64,000 nt of DNA from Thiofilum sp. (GCF_016711335.1 NZ_JADJTF010000004.1:124001-188000), one strand, 5' to 3'. Numbered from the stretch's first letter, positions 42,203 to 52,272 are shown. Numbers and translations are program-made. The notes: generated from the sequence alone by a model not told the origin.

Positions 42203-44155
42203 TCAGCTATTCATAGTACCAAAGGCTATATCTGCTGATTTGATTTCTGTCCTATCAAAACTAAAGCCTTTGAGCGCAGATAAATCATAATCCTCAGTAG
42301 AGTAGTTAAAAGCGACTACCCCCTGACCTAATTGCCTTAAACGCAATCCTTCTGGTAATCGTACTGTGGTTAAACCTAATTCATTACATAAAGGTTCTAA
42401 TAACTGCATATAGCCCACTAAATCTAACCATGCACCACAATAAATAACTCGGTTTTGTCGAGCGGCTATGGGTTCATTTTTTAGAGTGCTTAATAAAATA
42501 TTGGCTTCATCGGGTAGAATTAAATATTCACACCAATTTTTAATAAACCCTCCTTGTAATAACTCTTCCGTATAAGCAGGTGACAAGCTTTCTACTTGAG
42601 CAACCTTTACATTAATGAATTCGGGGCAATCAGGAGGTAATTGGTTGGGAATGTGGAAATGTGGCGTTTTTGATCCAGTACGTGCCCCTAATATGACTAA
42701 ACCTTTAGTGGTTTTTAAGGCTTCCTTTAAAATTTCTGTCCAATACATTAAACCCGGAACCAGTACTAATGAATAAGCACTAAAATCAGTGGTACTAGGT
42801 GGGCAAATATCCACTGATAAACCTAAACGCCTTAAAGCCCGATATTGCTCAAACACTAAACGGAAATAGCTAAAGGTTTTACCCTGAGGTTGTGTGGTCC
42901 AAGCCCAATCCGACTCATAATCAAATACTAAAGCGACGGGTGCGGGCTGAGTACTAAAATCAGGATACTGCTTTAATTCTTGGGCTAATTGATGAACTTC
43001 GGCTAAAGCTACACTCGGTTCACTATCAGGGCGTAGTAACCCGGCATGCATTTGCTCTTGAGCAAAAGGAGCTTGACGCCAGCGAAAATAAGAAACCACC
43101 TCAGCGCCGTGTGCAATAGCCTCCCAACCCCATAATCGCACCATGCCAGCCAAAGGCACTGGATTAAAGGGCGCCCAATTCACAGGGCCGGGTTGCTGTT
43201 CCATTACCCACCAGCGCCCTTTGCCAACAGCACGGTATAAATCATGGTGAAAAGCTTGAAAATCGGGATCACCTTGGCGCATAAACGCCAGCTTCCACTC
43301 AACTGGGTCTTCCGAGCGGTCTTCCAAAAAACCTAAGGGATAACTATCCCAACTAGCGGCTTCTAAATCATTACCCACTTTAAAATGATCAAAATCAGTG
43401 GTACGCCCCATATAGTTATGTAGCAAAGGAGTGTTTTGATCAAACTCACGAAGTGCTTTGACCATAGCTTGATTGAATGCGACCACTTGATCAGACGCAT
43501 AACGTCTGAAATCGAGCCAATGACTAGGATTAGCCTCGGTTACAGTGAGGTTAGGGAGATCAATTTCAGCAAAATCAGCGTACTCCATAGACCAAAAAAC
43601 ATTCCCCCAAGCTTGGTTGAGTGCCTCAATAGTGGAATAGCGTGTTGCTAACCATGCTCTAAATCCAACTAAAGCCGCAGCCGAGTAAGAGAGGGTGGTA
43701 TCATGACAACTATATTCATTATCAATTTGCCAAAAGCCTAAATAGGGATTTCCCGCATAGCGCTCAGCCAATATACCCGTAATGCGAGCGGCTTCTTCAC
43801 GATAGCCTTTATGCGAAAAATCATAATGCCGTCTTGAACCAAAGTTACGTACTCGCCCTGTTTGATCTACTGGCAACATATCGGGGTATTTGTCCAGTAT
43901 CCAGCGGGGTGGTGTAGCAGTAGGAGTGCCTAGGATAATCTTTAAACCCGCTTGACCTAATATAGCAATAGCTCGATCTAGCCATGCAAAATTAAATTGA
44001 TTAGGTTTAGGCTCAAGACGACTCCATGCAAATTCGCCAATGCGTACCCATTGCAAACCAGCCTCCACCATGCGTCGTGCATCATCAGCCCACTGTGCTT
44101 CAGGCCAATGCTCAGGGTAATAGCACACACCTAGACTGGGTTTCATGGGCTTCAT
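42203..44155 (-). CDS. Beta-galactosidase, glycoside hydrolase family 42
   Basis: The protein is 650 residues in the GH42 layout. A TIM barrel starts LGVCYYPEHWPEAQWADDARRMVEAGLQWVRIGEFAWSRLEP. The acid/base Glu lies in GFWQIDNEYSCHDT and the nucleophile Glu in WWVMEQQPGPVNWAPFNP. The trimerisation-like domain has LVLVPGLMYW and the small C-terminal beta domain ends the chain. No signal peptide is seen, so it acts on imported beta-galactosides. Its start overlaps the lactonase gene stop. It closes the operon containing the galactonate pathway, which would consume the released galactose. Confidence 0.95.
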   Translation of the reverse strand: MKPMKPSLGVCYYPEHWPEAQWADDARRMVEAGLQWVRIGEFAWSRLEPKPNQFNFAWLDRAIAILGQAGLKIILGTPTATPPRWILDKYPDMLPVDQTGRVRNFGSRRHYDFSHKGYREEAARITGILAERYAGNPYLGFWQIDNEYSCHDTTLSYSAAALVGFRAWLATRYSTIEALNQAWGNVFWSMEYADFAEIDLPNLTVTEANPSHWLDFRRYASDQVVAFNQAMVKALREFDQNTPLLHNYMGRTTDFDHFKVGNDLEAASWDSYPLGFLEDRSEDPVEWKLAFMRQGDPDFQAFHHDLYRAVGKGRWWVMEQQPGPVNWAPFNPVPLAGMVRLWGWEAIAHGAEVVSYFRWRQAPFAQEQMHAGLLRPDSEPSVALAEVHQLAQELKQYPDFSTQPAPVALVFDYESDWAWTTQPQGKTFSYFRLVFEQYRALRRLGLSVDICPPSTTDFSAYSLVLVPGLMYWTEILKEALKTTKGLVILGARTGSKTPHFHIPNQLPPDCPEFINVKVAQVESLSPAYTEELLQGGFIKNWCEYLILPDEANILLSTLKNEPIAARQNRVIYCGAWLDLVGYMQLLEPLCNELGLTTVRLPEGLRLRQLGQGVVAFNYSTEDYDLSALKGFSFDRTEIKSADIAFGTMNS

Positions 44156-45012
44156 ACTTTTACCTCCGGCTCAGGTAAACCCGCAATAGATAGTGGATAG
44201 GCTAATATGGCTCCGGCTTGCGGTTGTTGACTCAATTCATCAGCACTCAAATCACCAATCGCACTGCTAATGAATAAAGTCTGGTAGTGAGATCCGCCAA
44301 ATGTAGGACAGGTAGGGCGTGAAACTGGGAATTTAATGATCTGATCGATCTTGCCCTCAGGGGTATAGCGTACCACTCTAGAGCCATTCCACTGTGCGTT
44401 CCACATAAATCCTTGGCTATCAATCACCGCACCATCAGGCTCTATAGAAGTGCCCGATAGGTCTACCCACAAACTAGGCTCACCTATAGGCCAACCTGCT
44501 GCATCTAAAGTCCAACGATAAATATGCGCCAATTTAGAGTCAGCAAAATAAGCACAATCACCACAGGGCGAAAAACAAATCGCATTAGGGATGGAAATAT
44601 TAGCTCTAAGCTGTACGACTTCACCCTGATAGTAGCGATAAATAGCCCCTGCTTTGTCTTGAGCTTGTTTGCCCATAGTACTAATCCAAAAGCCACCTTG
44701 ACGATCAGCACGTCCATCATTAGAGCGTGTCATGGGGTTAGTTGCTTCTAAGTCTGCTAGCTTTTCAAGCTCACTATTAAAAGTGCTTAAGCGCCATAAG
44801 CCAGTTTCAGAGGCGAGTAATAAGCCACCGTTTTGTAATTTTGCAGCCGCTGAAAAATACTCACTCAATGAACGCTCTTGCACTGAACGAGTCGCCAGAT
44901 CACAGCAATAGAAACGTTGGGCTAAAATATCAAACCAATACAGAGTATCTTCTGTACCTAATGTGCCTTCACCTAATTGGCAATGGCAGTCCTGAAAAAC
45001 AGTCACACTCAT
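44152..45012 (-). CDS. SMP-30/gluconolactonase-family sugar lactonase
   Basis: This is a six-bladed propeller lactonase of 286 residues. The metal ligands are suggested by QLGEGTLG (Glu), NDGRADRQGGFWISTMG (Asn, Asp) and the later PNAICFSPCGDCAYFADS and EPDGAVIDSQGFMWNAQW segments. In this cluster it should open galactono-lactone made by the SDR dehydrogenase to galactonate. It overlaps genes at both ends by four bases, so it is tightly coupled to dgoA and GH42. Confidence 0.88.
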   Translation of the reverse strand: MSVTVFQDCHCQLGEGTLGTEDTLYWFDILAQRFYCCDLATRSVQERSLSEYFSAAAKLQNGGLLLASETGLWRLSTFNSELEKLADLEATNPMTRSNDGRADRQGGFWISTMGKQAQDKAGAIYRYYQGEVVQLRANISIPNAICFSPCGDCAYFADSKLAHIYRWTLDAAGWPIGEPSLWVDLSGTSIEPDGAVIDSQGFMWNAQWNGSRVVRYTPEGKIDQIIKFPVSRPTCPTFGGSHYQTLFISSAIGDLSADELSQQPQAGAILAYPLSIAGLPEPEVKV

Positions 45013-45617
45013 AGGCTGCCTCGCGCTTGGTCATAGGCTTGAACTAATAAAGCCGCTTTTTGTTTAACAGTATCCAAGCTATCGCTGGGACGGTATAAAG
45101 CGGTTCCTATACCAAAGCCCGTAATACCTGCTCTCAGCCAGTCTGAAAAATCAGATGCATCCACCCCGCCGACAGCGAAACATTGAGCCTCTGGAGGCAG
45201 TACCGCTTTTAAAGCTTTCAAGCCGCTCAAACCTAGTAAAGACGCTGGAAAAAACTTTAAGCCATTAGCCCCCGCTTGTAAGGCAGCAAAACATTCGGTA
45301 GCCGTAAAGACTCCGGGCAAACTGACCATATTAAGCTCACGGGTACGAGTAATAATAGCGGGATCACAATTGGGCGATACTATTAAGCGCCCACCTAGTT
45401 GTTGGATATGTTCCACTTGCTCTAGGGTCAATACCGTACCTGCGCCAATTAAGGCTTGTGAGCCAAAAGCTTTTGCAAGCAACTCAATACTTTTAAACGG
45501 TTCAGGAGAGTTTAGGGGGACTTCAATTTGGGTAATACCCGCTGCTATTAAACACTCGCCCACTGCTAGTACTTCATTGGGCTGTATACCGCGTAGAATG
45601 GCTATTAGTTGCCGCAT
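45009..45617 (-). CDS. dgoA: 2-dehydro-3-deoxy-6-phosphogalactonate aldolase
   Basis: A KDPG/KDPGal-type class I aldolase of 202 residues. IEVPLNSP supplies the catalytic Glu region, LIGAGTVLTLEQV is a conserved strand, and ANGLKFFPAS contains the Schiff-base Lys. It splits KDPGal into pyruvate and glyceraldehyde 3-phosphate. Assignment to galactose rather than glucose rests on the neighbouring galactonokinase and galactosidases, as the sequence alone fits either. It overlaps dgoK and the lactonase gene. Confidence 0.9.
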   Translation of the reverse strand: MRQLIAILRGIQPNEVLAVGECLIAAGITQIEVPLNSPEPFKSIELLAKAFGSQALIGAGTVLTLEQVEHIQQLGGRLIVSPNCDPAIITRTRELNMVSLPGVFTATECFAALQAGANGLKFFPASLLGLSGLKALKAVLPPEAQCFAVGGVDASDFSDWLRAGITGFGIGTALYRPSDSLDTVKQKAALLVQAYDQARGSL

Positions 45618-46537
45618 AAACCTAACTCCTGATAAGCCCGATATAAGCCCGTCTGCACTAATGTCTCGCCCTCAAAAATAGTCGCCTTAACCCCTAAAAG
45701 GCTTAGGCTATGGGCATAAAGTTGCACTAGGGTACTGTTGCCAATAAGCGCATAAGGTAAATCAACCTGTATAAAACCTTGTTCCTGCATGGCTGCCATT
45801 TCTAACGCTAATAAATAAGCAGAAAGCTTAGTACGTAAAGTCTCCGCTTTGGTGTCCAGTAATAAATGCTCAGCGCGTAAACTAAAAAGTTGATAACTCA
45901 GTTGCGCTGGTTGTGCTAAAGCACTTAAAAAAGCAGCATCAAAAGCCTCAGCCGCCCATGTTTGCGTAGTGACAGAGTGGCGCAGCATCGATTGCTCAGA
46001 AAGCAGTTGAAATAATTCTCCCGTCATACAGGTATGAAACGCTTGAATCACACCTTCTTGTAACCTTACCCACTTAGAATGAGTGCCGGGCAAAATGACC
46101 ACGCCGTCAAAATCAGGTTGTTGCGTCAATAGGCCTATGACCTGCGTTTCTTCACCGCGCATGACATCGGGTGGATTAAGTTGTTTTAAGCCGGAAAGAA
46201 TATAGACCTGAATACGAGGGTCTTGTGTGACAATAAAGGTTGATTGTGCCTGCTTTGCCCAAGACCAAGGTACGTTTAAATATTTGGCTTCTTGCCAACC
46301 TTGGCGCGAACCTGCCATACCCGCAATTAATACCGGAATAGCTTGGTGATTCACTAACCAAGGCTCGATCAGGTTTAAAAGCGTTGTTTCGTACTCATGA
46401 CTCTGTAGGGTATTGGCTCCCTGTGGGCTTTGTTTGGTCTCTAGTACTTTGCCTTGAGCATCCATAGCCCATACGCGCAAACAAGAAGAGCCCCAATCCA
46501 CTGCAATCCAAGTCATAGTAGGTATTGAGGTACTCAT
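45605..46537 (-). CDS. dgoK: 2-dehydro-3-deoxygalactonokinase
   Basis: The DgoK family is shown by WIAVDWGSSCLRVWAMDAQGKVLE at the N-terminus, the ATPase-fold first phosphate loop. PVLIAGMAGSRQGWQEAKYL, DVMRGEETQVIGLL and VILPGTHSKWVRLQEG, with the family GTHSKW, follow. The 310-residue length is normal. It phosphorylates KDGal to KDPGal. The gene overlaps the SDR and dgoA genes. Confidence 0.94.
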   Translation of the reverse strand: MSTSIPTMTWIAVDWGSSCLRVWAMDAQGKVLETKQSPQGANTLQSHEYETTLLNLIEPWLVNHQAIPVLIAGMAGSRQGWQEAKYLNVPWSWAKQAQSTFIVTQDPRIQVYILSGLKQLNPPDVMRGEETQVIGLLTQQPDFDGVVILPGTHSKWVRLQEGVIQAFHTCMTGELFQLLSEQSMLRHSVTTQTWAAEAFDAAFLSALAQPAQLSYQLFSLRAEHLLLDTKAETLRTKLSAYLLALEMAAMQEQGFIQVDLPYALIGNSTLVQLYAHSLSLLGVKATIFEGETLVQTGLYRAYQELGLCGN

Positions 46538-47325
46538 CCTGTCACCACTACACCGCCATCGACCACTAGCGCTTGCCCCGTCATGGCTCGTGAAGCCTCG
46601 GAAGCTAAAAATAGGGTAGGGGCAATCATGTCCTCAGGCTGTAATACTGTTTTCAAGCATTGCTTATTAATATGCTCATCTAAAGCCTCTGGCGTGACCC
46701 ATAATTCTTTTTGCCGCTCAGTCATTACCCAGCCGGGGAGTAGTGCATTAACACGAATATTATCTATGCCTAATTCACGCGCTAAACCGCGAGTTAAACC
46801 GACAATGCCTGCCTTAGCTGCTACATAAGCAGGGTATCCCGCGTTACCCATCAGGTAAGAAATAGAGGATAGATTAATGATAGAGCCACCCCCCGCTGCT
46901 TTCATACCTTGAGCTACCCATTTCGCAGTAAAAAAGTGGGGGCGCAGATTAATATTGAGTGACTGATCCCAATCGGCTACAGAATAGTCTTGCAAACTAT
47001 GACGATTATCAACCGCTGCATTATTAATCAGTACGTTAATCGTACCGTGAGCCTCAACCGCTTGTTGCATTGCTGCCTTTAGAGCCTCAATATCTATAAT
47101 GTCGCATAGCATAAATAAGGGTCTTATCCCGTATTTAGCTTCCATGAGATTACAAAACTCGCTCGCATCCGTGCGCTGTACAAAAGCGACTTTAGCGCCT
47201 TGTTGTAAAAAACCTTCGGTCAAAGCAGCTCCAATGCCTGAGCCACCCCCCGTAATAAATACGCTCGCTCCACGCAAATCGGCAAAGGTACTAGCAGGAG
47301 TACCCGAAGAAAGGTGAGTAGTCAT
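46534..47325 (-). CDS. SDR-family sugar dehydrogenase, probable galactose 1-dehydrogenase
   Basis: This is a classic short-chain dehydrogenase of 263 residues: ITGGGSGIGAALTEGFLQQGA for nucleotide binding, NVLINNAAVDNRH, the catalytic Ser in SIINLSSISYL and YPAYVAAKAG with Tyr and Lys, then PGWVMTERQ. Placed between a dehydratase and galactonokinase, it most likely oxidises galactose to galactono-lactone. The substrate is inferred from context only. It overlaps dgoK by four bases. Confidence 0.85.
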   Translation of the reverse strand: MTTHLSSGTPASTFADLRGASVFITGGGSGIGAALTEGFLQQGAKVAFVQRTDASEFCNLMEAKYGIRPLFMLCDIIDIEALKAAMQQAVEAHGTINVLINNAAVDNRHSLQDYSVADWDQSLNINLRPHFFTAKWVAQGMKAAGGGSIINLSSISYLMGNAGYPAYVAAKAGIVGLTRGLARELGIDNIRVNALLPGWVMTERQKELWVTPEALDEHINKQCLKTVLQPEDMIAPTLFLASEASRAMTGQALVVDGGVVVTG

Positions 47326-47346
47326 AAAACCTCCTAGTCCAACACA

Positions 47347-49080
47347 TTAGTGCGATTCACGGGTGACTTCACTGCCACTACGTCCTACCAAAAAGTCTAA
47401 ATCCGCGCCAGTATCGGCCTGCATGACATGATCGATATAGAGTTTGTAATAGCCGCGCGTAAAGGGAAGGGCGGGTGGTTGCCAATGAGCTAAGCGTTGC
47501 TGTAACTCGTCGTCACTAATTAATAAATTCAGCTCGCCGTTCAATACATCTATGCGAATCCGATCTCCGGTCTGAACTATCCCCAAGGGGCCACCCGCTT
47601 GAGTTTCCGGCGTAACATGTAAAATCACCGTGCCAAATGCAGTGCCCGACATACGTGCATCCGAGATACGCACCATATCGCGCACGCCTTGTTCAACTAA
47701 TTTACGCGGAATGGGCATATTGCCCACCTCTGCCATGCCCGGATAGCCTTTAGGGCCACAGCCCTTGAGTAGTAAAATTGTATTGGCATCTACAGGCAAA
47801 TCAGGGCGGTCAATATTAGCTTTCAGGTCTTCAATACTGTCAAAAACATAGGCTTCAGCTTCATGCTGTAATAGATGTTCACTCGCAGCGGACGGTTTAA
47901 TAATGGCTCCGCGTGGCGCAATATTACCTCTGAGCACTCGAATCCCCGCCGCAGTACGCAAAGGCTTATCTAGGGGGCGAATCACTTCGGGATTAAAGTT
48001 TTCTGCCTCTTGCCAATAAGTGCTAATCGCTTTGCCCATGACGCTTTGAGCATCACCTTGCAATAAATGTTGAATACTATGAAGTAGGGCTGGAATCCCT
48101 CCGGCATAGCAAAAGTCTTCCATTAGATATTGACCTGAGGGCATACAATTCACTAGACACGGCACATCAGCGCCATAGGTACTAAAGTCATCTAGAGTTA
48201 AGGGCACTCCTACTCGTCCTGCAATTGCCAGTAAATGTACGACTGCATTAGTGGAGCCACCAATAGCGGCATTAGTAACAATGGCATTTTCAAAGGCTGC
48301 ACGAGTCAGTACCTTACTTAAGCGCAGATCTTCTTGGACCATTGCCACAATGCGTTTTCCGGTCATGTGGGCTAAGGCCATACGCCGCGCATCGACGGCG
48401 GGTAGTGCTGCATTATGCGGTAGACTTAAACCCATAGCCTCGACCAATGACGCCATCGTTGAAGCAGTACCCATCGTCATACAGACCCCCGGACTGCGTG
48501 ACATACCGCTTTCAGCCGCCATAAAGTCAGACATCGACATGTCACCCGCCCGTACCGCCTCGGAAAATTTCCATACATCTGTACCAGAGCCAATATCTTT
48601 GCCGCGCCATTTACCATTCAACATCGGTCCTGATGACACAACAATAGTGGGTAAATCCACCGAAGCTGCGCCCATCAGTTGCCCCGGCGTAGTTTTATCG
48701 CAGCCACCCAGCAATACCACGCCATCCATGCCATAAGCACGAATCGACTCCTCAACATCCATTGAAAGCAAATTACGATACAACATGGCGGTGGGGCGAA
48801 TTTGAGTTTCCCCTAAAGACATCACCGGAAATTCAACCGGAAATCCTCCAGCCTCCCAAACCCCGCGTTTAACACCCTCGGCTAGAGTACGTAAATGGCT
48901 ATTACAGGGCGTTAATTCTGACCAAGTATTGCAAATACCAATCACCGGACGACCATCAAAGGCATGATCAGGGAAACCCTGATTTTTCATCCAAGAGCGA
49001 TGAATAAAACTATCTTTATCCGTTTTGCCATACCAGTGGCGACTACGTAATACGGGTTTATTCGTGTTATCAGTACTCAT
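47347..49080 (-). CDS. IlvD/Edd-family sugar acid dehydratase, probable galactonate dehydratase
   Basis: The 577-residue iron-sulfur dehydratase belongs to the L-arabinonate/galactonate-type branch. RSRHWYGKTDKDSFIHRSWMKNQGFPDHAFDGRPVIGICNTWSELTPCNSHL and LLGGCDKTTPGQLMGAASVDLPTI include the cluster cysteines, and MGTASTMASLVEAMGLSLP is conserved. It would turn galactonate into KDGal. Members of this branch also accept arabinonate or fuconate, so specificity is inferred. It follows importer 1 genes on the same strand. Confidence 0.9.
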   Translation of the reverse strand: MSTDNTNKPVLRSRHWYGKTDKDSFIHRSWMKNQGFPDHAFDGRPVIGICNTWSELTPCNSHLRTLAEGVKRGVWEAGGFPVEFPVMSLGETQIRPTAMLYRNLLSMDVEESIRAYGMDGVVLLGGCDKTTPGQLMGAASVDLPTIVVSSGPMLNGKWRGKDIGSGTDVWKFSEAVRAGDMSMSDFMAAESGMSRSPGVCMTMGTASTMASLVEAMGLSLPHNAALPAVDARRMALAHMTGKRIVAMVQEDLRLSKVLTRAAFENAIVTNAAIGGSTNAVVHLLAIAGRVGVPLTLDDFSTYGADVPCLVNCMPSGQYLMEDFCYAGGIPALLHSIQHLLQGDAQSVMGKAISTYWQEAENFNPEVIRPLDKPLRTAAGIRVLRGNIAPRGAIIKPSAASEHLLQHEAEAYVFDSIEDLKANIDRPDLPVDANTILLLKGCGPKGYPGMAEVGNMPIPRKLVEQGVRDMVRISDARMSGTAFGTVILHVTPETQAGGPLGIVQTGDRIRIDVLNGELNLLISDDELQQRLAHWQPPALPFTRGYYKLYIDHVMQADTGADLDFLVGRSGSEVTRESH

Positions 49081-49166
49081 ATTGTTATACTCGCCAAGCT
49101 GTTAGTGCTTTTAAAGAGGCAGCATGACTTAAATAGATTATGTTTTAGATTGAATAGCTGTTGCAT

Positions 49167-50015
49167 TTATTTAACTGCTCCTAGGGTCAAGCCAGCAATA
49201 AAATGTTTTTGCATTAAAAAGAACATAGCTACTGGAGGAAGCGCAGCTATGATAGAACCAGCCGATACTAAATGCCATTGTGCAATCCATTGTCCATTTA
49301 AGGATTTTAATCCTCCAGTCACTGGCATAGCATTATCACCTTGTACCAAAACAGTAGCCCAAAAATAGTCATTCCATACAAAAGTAAAAATTAATACCGA
49401 TAAGGCTGCAATTGCAGGTCGTACTAAGGGTAAAACTACATACCAGAAAATTTTAAATTCGCTGACTCCCTCTACCCGTGCGGACTCAATTAAATCAAAG
49501 GGGAGTGCTTTAATAAAGTTGCGCATAAATAAAGTACAAAATCCAGCTTGAAAAGCTGCATGAAATAAAACTAAGCCTGTAATAGTATCGTATAATCCTG
49601 TTTTAACTGAAAAATCACGTACCGGAACCATTAGGATTTGAAAGGGGACAAAATTACCCGCCACAAATAAAAAGAACAGTAATACACTGTATTTAAATTT
49701 ATAAATGGCTAAGGCATAGCCCGTCATGCAGCTTATACCTACAGCAATAATCACAGTAGGAATAGTGATTTTAAATGAGTTTAAAATATAATGAGCAATA
49801 GGGGAGTTATTAAAAACGGCTGAATAGTTTTCCAATAAATTAAAGCTAGTCGGCCATCCCCAGTAATTACCCGCAGTAATATCGCCCGGATCACGAATAG
49901 AAGTCAGTAGCACGGCTACTAAGGGCAATAACCAAATAATTAATACTATAGGCAGTGATAATTTATAAATCCACTGCGCTTGAGGTGATAAGCTTTCAAT
50001 AGGGCGTGGAAACAT
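49167..50015 (-). CDS. ABC sugar permease (MalG type), importer 1
   Basis: This is a 282-residue inner membrane permease with about six helices. The EAA loop reads IESARVEGVSEFKIFWYVVLPLVRPA, and FVWNDYFWATVLVQGDNAMPVTGGL is typical of the C-terminal half. It lies 20 bases after its partner permease. The gap to the dehydratase gene is 86 bases. Confidence 0.92.
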   Translation of the reverse strand: MFPRPIESLSPQAQWIYKLSLPIVLIIWLLPLVAVLLTSIRDPGDITAGNYWGWPTSFNLLENYSAVFNNSPIAHYILNSFKITIPTVIIAVGISCMTGYALAIYKFKYSVLLFFLFVAGNFVPFQILMVPVRDFSVKTGLYDTITGLVLFHAAFQAGFCTLFMRNFIKALPFDLIESARVEGVSEFKIFWYVVLPLVRPAIAALSVLIFTFVWNDYFWATVLVQGDNAMPVTGGLKSLNGQWIAQWHLVSAGSIIAALPPVAMFFLMQKHFIAGLTLGAVK

Positions 50016-50035
50016 AGCTTGCTACTCCTATAGGA

Positions 50036-50938
50036 TTATTTTTCTTGCTGGTACATACGCCAGAGAAAAAAGGAGATATAAACCATCATTATTAAAAACA
50101 GTACTACAGCAATAGCGGCTCCATAACCCATACGATAGCCATATTCTGAAAGGGCTGTTTCATACATGTAATAGGCTAATACTCTAGATGACCCATAAGG
50201 TCCACCTTGAGTCATAATTGAAATCAGATCAAAAGAACGTAATGCTCCAATAACTGTTACCACTATTGCAATAAAAGTAGCGGGACGTAGCTGAGGTAAA
50301 ATGACATGCCAAAGCATTCTAAATCCTTTAGCACCATCTAAGCGTGCTGCTTCGATTTGCTCAGGAGCAACATTATTTAAACCGGTTAAATATAAAATCA
50401 TACAATAAGCGATTTGGGGCCAAAGCCCAGCGGCAATAATGCCGTAAGTGACATAACGCTCGTCCGCTAAGATGGCAGGTGGTTTGCCACCGAAAGTGTG
50501 ATAAATCACAGCTAAAATACCGTTACTAGGGTCATAGAACCACGCAAACACTAGCCCTACTACCACTTGACTAATCACAAAAGGAAAAAAGAATAAGGAC
50601 TTATACAGCCTAATACCAAAAACCGTTTGATTTAAAAATAAAGCAATTGCTAACCCTACTGGAATAGCTAGCATGTATAAGATTAACCAAATTAAATTAT
50701 TCTTTAATGAGGTATAGAACGCATCGTCTTGCCAAAGCTCACTATAATTCGCCAAGCCAATATACTTAGCTGCTGTTAAACCATCCCATTCGTAAAAACT
50801 AATAAGAATCGATTGAAAAATGGGTAAAATAACATATAGCAAAAACATAGCTAATCCGGGCAGTAAAAAAAGCCACGGAGTGAGTAGCAAGCGATTACGT
50901 TGCCAAAAGGTTTTTTGAGTATTAGCAGATGAAGTCAT
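50036..50938 (-). CDS. ABC sugar permease (MalF/UgpA type), importer 1
   Basis: The 300-residue permease has LLTPWLFLLPGLAMFLLYVILPIFQSILISFYEWDGL at the start and an EAA loop of the form EAARLDGAKGFRMLWHVILPQLRPA. The ATG at 50938 with GGAG upstream is preferred over 50968, which adds a non-membrane peptide lying inside a hairpin. It is the second gene of importer 1. Confidence 0.92.
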   Translation of the reverse strand: MTSSANTQKTFWQRNRLLLTPWLFLLPGLAMFLLYVILPIFQSILISFYEWDGLTAAKYIGLANYSELWQDDAFYTSLKNNLIWLILYMLAIPVGLAIALFLNQTVFGIRLYKSLFFFPFVISQVVVGLVFAWFYDPSNGILAVIYHTFGGKPPAILADERYVTYGIIAAGLWPQIAYCMILYLTGLNNVAPEQIEAARLDGAKGFRMLWHVILPQLRPATFIAIVVTVIGALRSFDLISIMTQGGPYGSSRVLAYYMYETALSEYGYRMGYGAAIAVVLFLIMMVYISFFLWRMYQQEK

Positions 50939-50957
50939 ATCAATTTCTACTCCAAAA

Positions 50958-50982
50958 GTAGAAAGCATTTAATGCTTTCTAC
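50958..50982 (-). terminator. Intercistronic hairpin after the importer 1 binding-protein gene
   Basis: A perfect 12-base palindrome, GTAGAAAGCATT and AATGCTTTCTAC around one base, lies between the binding-protein stop (51002) and the permease start. Such hairpins commonly protect the upstream message or attenuate readthrough so that binding protein is in excess. Confidence 0.6.
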
Positions 50983-51001
50983 TATTAATACAACTATAAG
51001 G

Positions 51002-52249
51002 CTAATTTCCTTGTTTACTATTGACCCTCTCTTGTACTTTATCAAGCTGCTTAAGAATCGCTTCGCGGCGCTCTGGTTTAATCATATATTCTTGAAACCC
51101 ATCCATGCCTGCTTTGGCCATTTCAGCATCGGCATCACGATCATAGAATTGCCCTAAATATTTAGTTTTAGATAGCATCTCAAAACCTGCTTTTATAAAG
51201 GGATCATCATCGACACTGGCATTTTTATTAATAGGCAATTGACCTAGTGTTTTATTAACCGAGGTTTGTATATCAGGAGTGGCTAAAAAGGCTAAGAATT
51301 TACGTGCATCTTCTTTATTTTTAGCTTTGGAAGAAATATGGAAGGTATCGGTGGGCGCATCTTCGGCCTTTTCAATATTAGGGGTAATTTCAGGGAATTG
51401 GAAAAAACCTAATTGATCATTAGTTAAACCCGCTTCTTTCAAAGGAGCAACCGCAAAATTACCCATAATATACATAGCCGCCTTACCTTGCACCATAGGG
51501 GCTAAAGCTTCTTGCCATGTAAAAGTAGCATGATTTTCTAAGAAATAGCCGGGCTTTACTAATTGATCCCAATGATCAAAGGTTTTTTGAATTTGTGGAT
51601 CGGTGTATTTGATTTTTCCGGCGGTTAAATCCTTATGTACTTGATAACCATTAACCCGCATATTGATATAATCGAATACTCCACCCGTCGTCCAAGTTTG
51701 TTTAGTTCCAATAGCAATAGGTGTAATACCATTCTCTTTGAGTTTGGCGCAGGCTGCTAAAAACTCATCCCATTTAGTAGGAACGGCAATACCATGCTTT
51801 TCAAATAGGTCTTTACGATAATAGATACCCCATTGATAATAAGTATAAGGTACACCCCATTTCTTACCGTCAATAGTCATAGCATCGGCAGCCGAAGCCA
51901 TAGAATCATTTAAGCCTTCTTTTTCCCAAAGATCAGTCACATCTTCAACTAATCCGGCTTTAACAAACGGAGCCATGCGATTAGCCGCATACCAAGAAAA
52001 TACATCGGGTGGATTGGCTGTTAAGAAGTTACGTATCGAGGTTTTATAGCCTTCATGGTCAAAGATATTCCATTTCACTTTAATATCAGGATTAGCCGCT
52101 TCAAATTTTTGTATGACTTCTTCAAAAGCTTTTTTAGGTGCGGGATCTGAGCCATCGTAGTTGATCACTAATTCACCTGCCCACGCGGGGATGCTCATTA
52201 GAGCAGTAATAGCAACCGTCAATGAAAGTTTTTTCAGTGTACTTAACAT
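51002..52249 (-). CDS. ABC sugar-binding protein (importer 1)
   Basis: A 415-residue family 1 solute-binding protein. The signal peptide MLSTLKKLSLTVAITALMSIPAWA is followed by GELVINYDGSDPAPKKAFEEVIQKFEAANPDIKVKW. TANPPDVFSWYAANRMAPF and MVQGKAAMYIMGNFA are conserved segments. It is the first gene of the operon that runs through the galactonate enzymes to GH42. The promoter region shared with the divergent iclR gene carries an inverted repeat. The ligand is probably galactose or a beta-galactoside. Confidence 0.93.
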   Translation of the reverse strand: MLSTLKKLSLTVAITALMSIPAWAGELVINYDGSDPAPKKAFEEVIQKFEAANPDIKVKWNIFDHEGYKTSIRNFLTANPPDVFSWYAANRMAPFVKAGLVEDVTDLWEKEGLNDSMASAADAMTIDGKKWGVPYTYYQWGIYYRKDLFEKHGIAVPTKWDEFLAACAKLKENGITPIAIGTKQTWTTGGVFDYINMRVNGYQVHKDLTAGKIKYTDPQIQKTFDHWDQLVKPGYFLENHATFTWQEALAPMVQGKAAMYIMGNFAVAPLKEAGLTNDQLGFFQFPEITPNIEKAEDAPTDTFHISSKAKNKEDARKFLAFLATPDIQTSVNKTLGQLPINKNASVDDDPFIKAGFEMLSKTKYLGQFYDRDADAEMAKAGMDGFQEYMIKPERREAILKQLDKVQERVNSKQGN

Positions 52250-52272
52250 GTGATGTCCTCCTAGTGTTTTAG

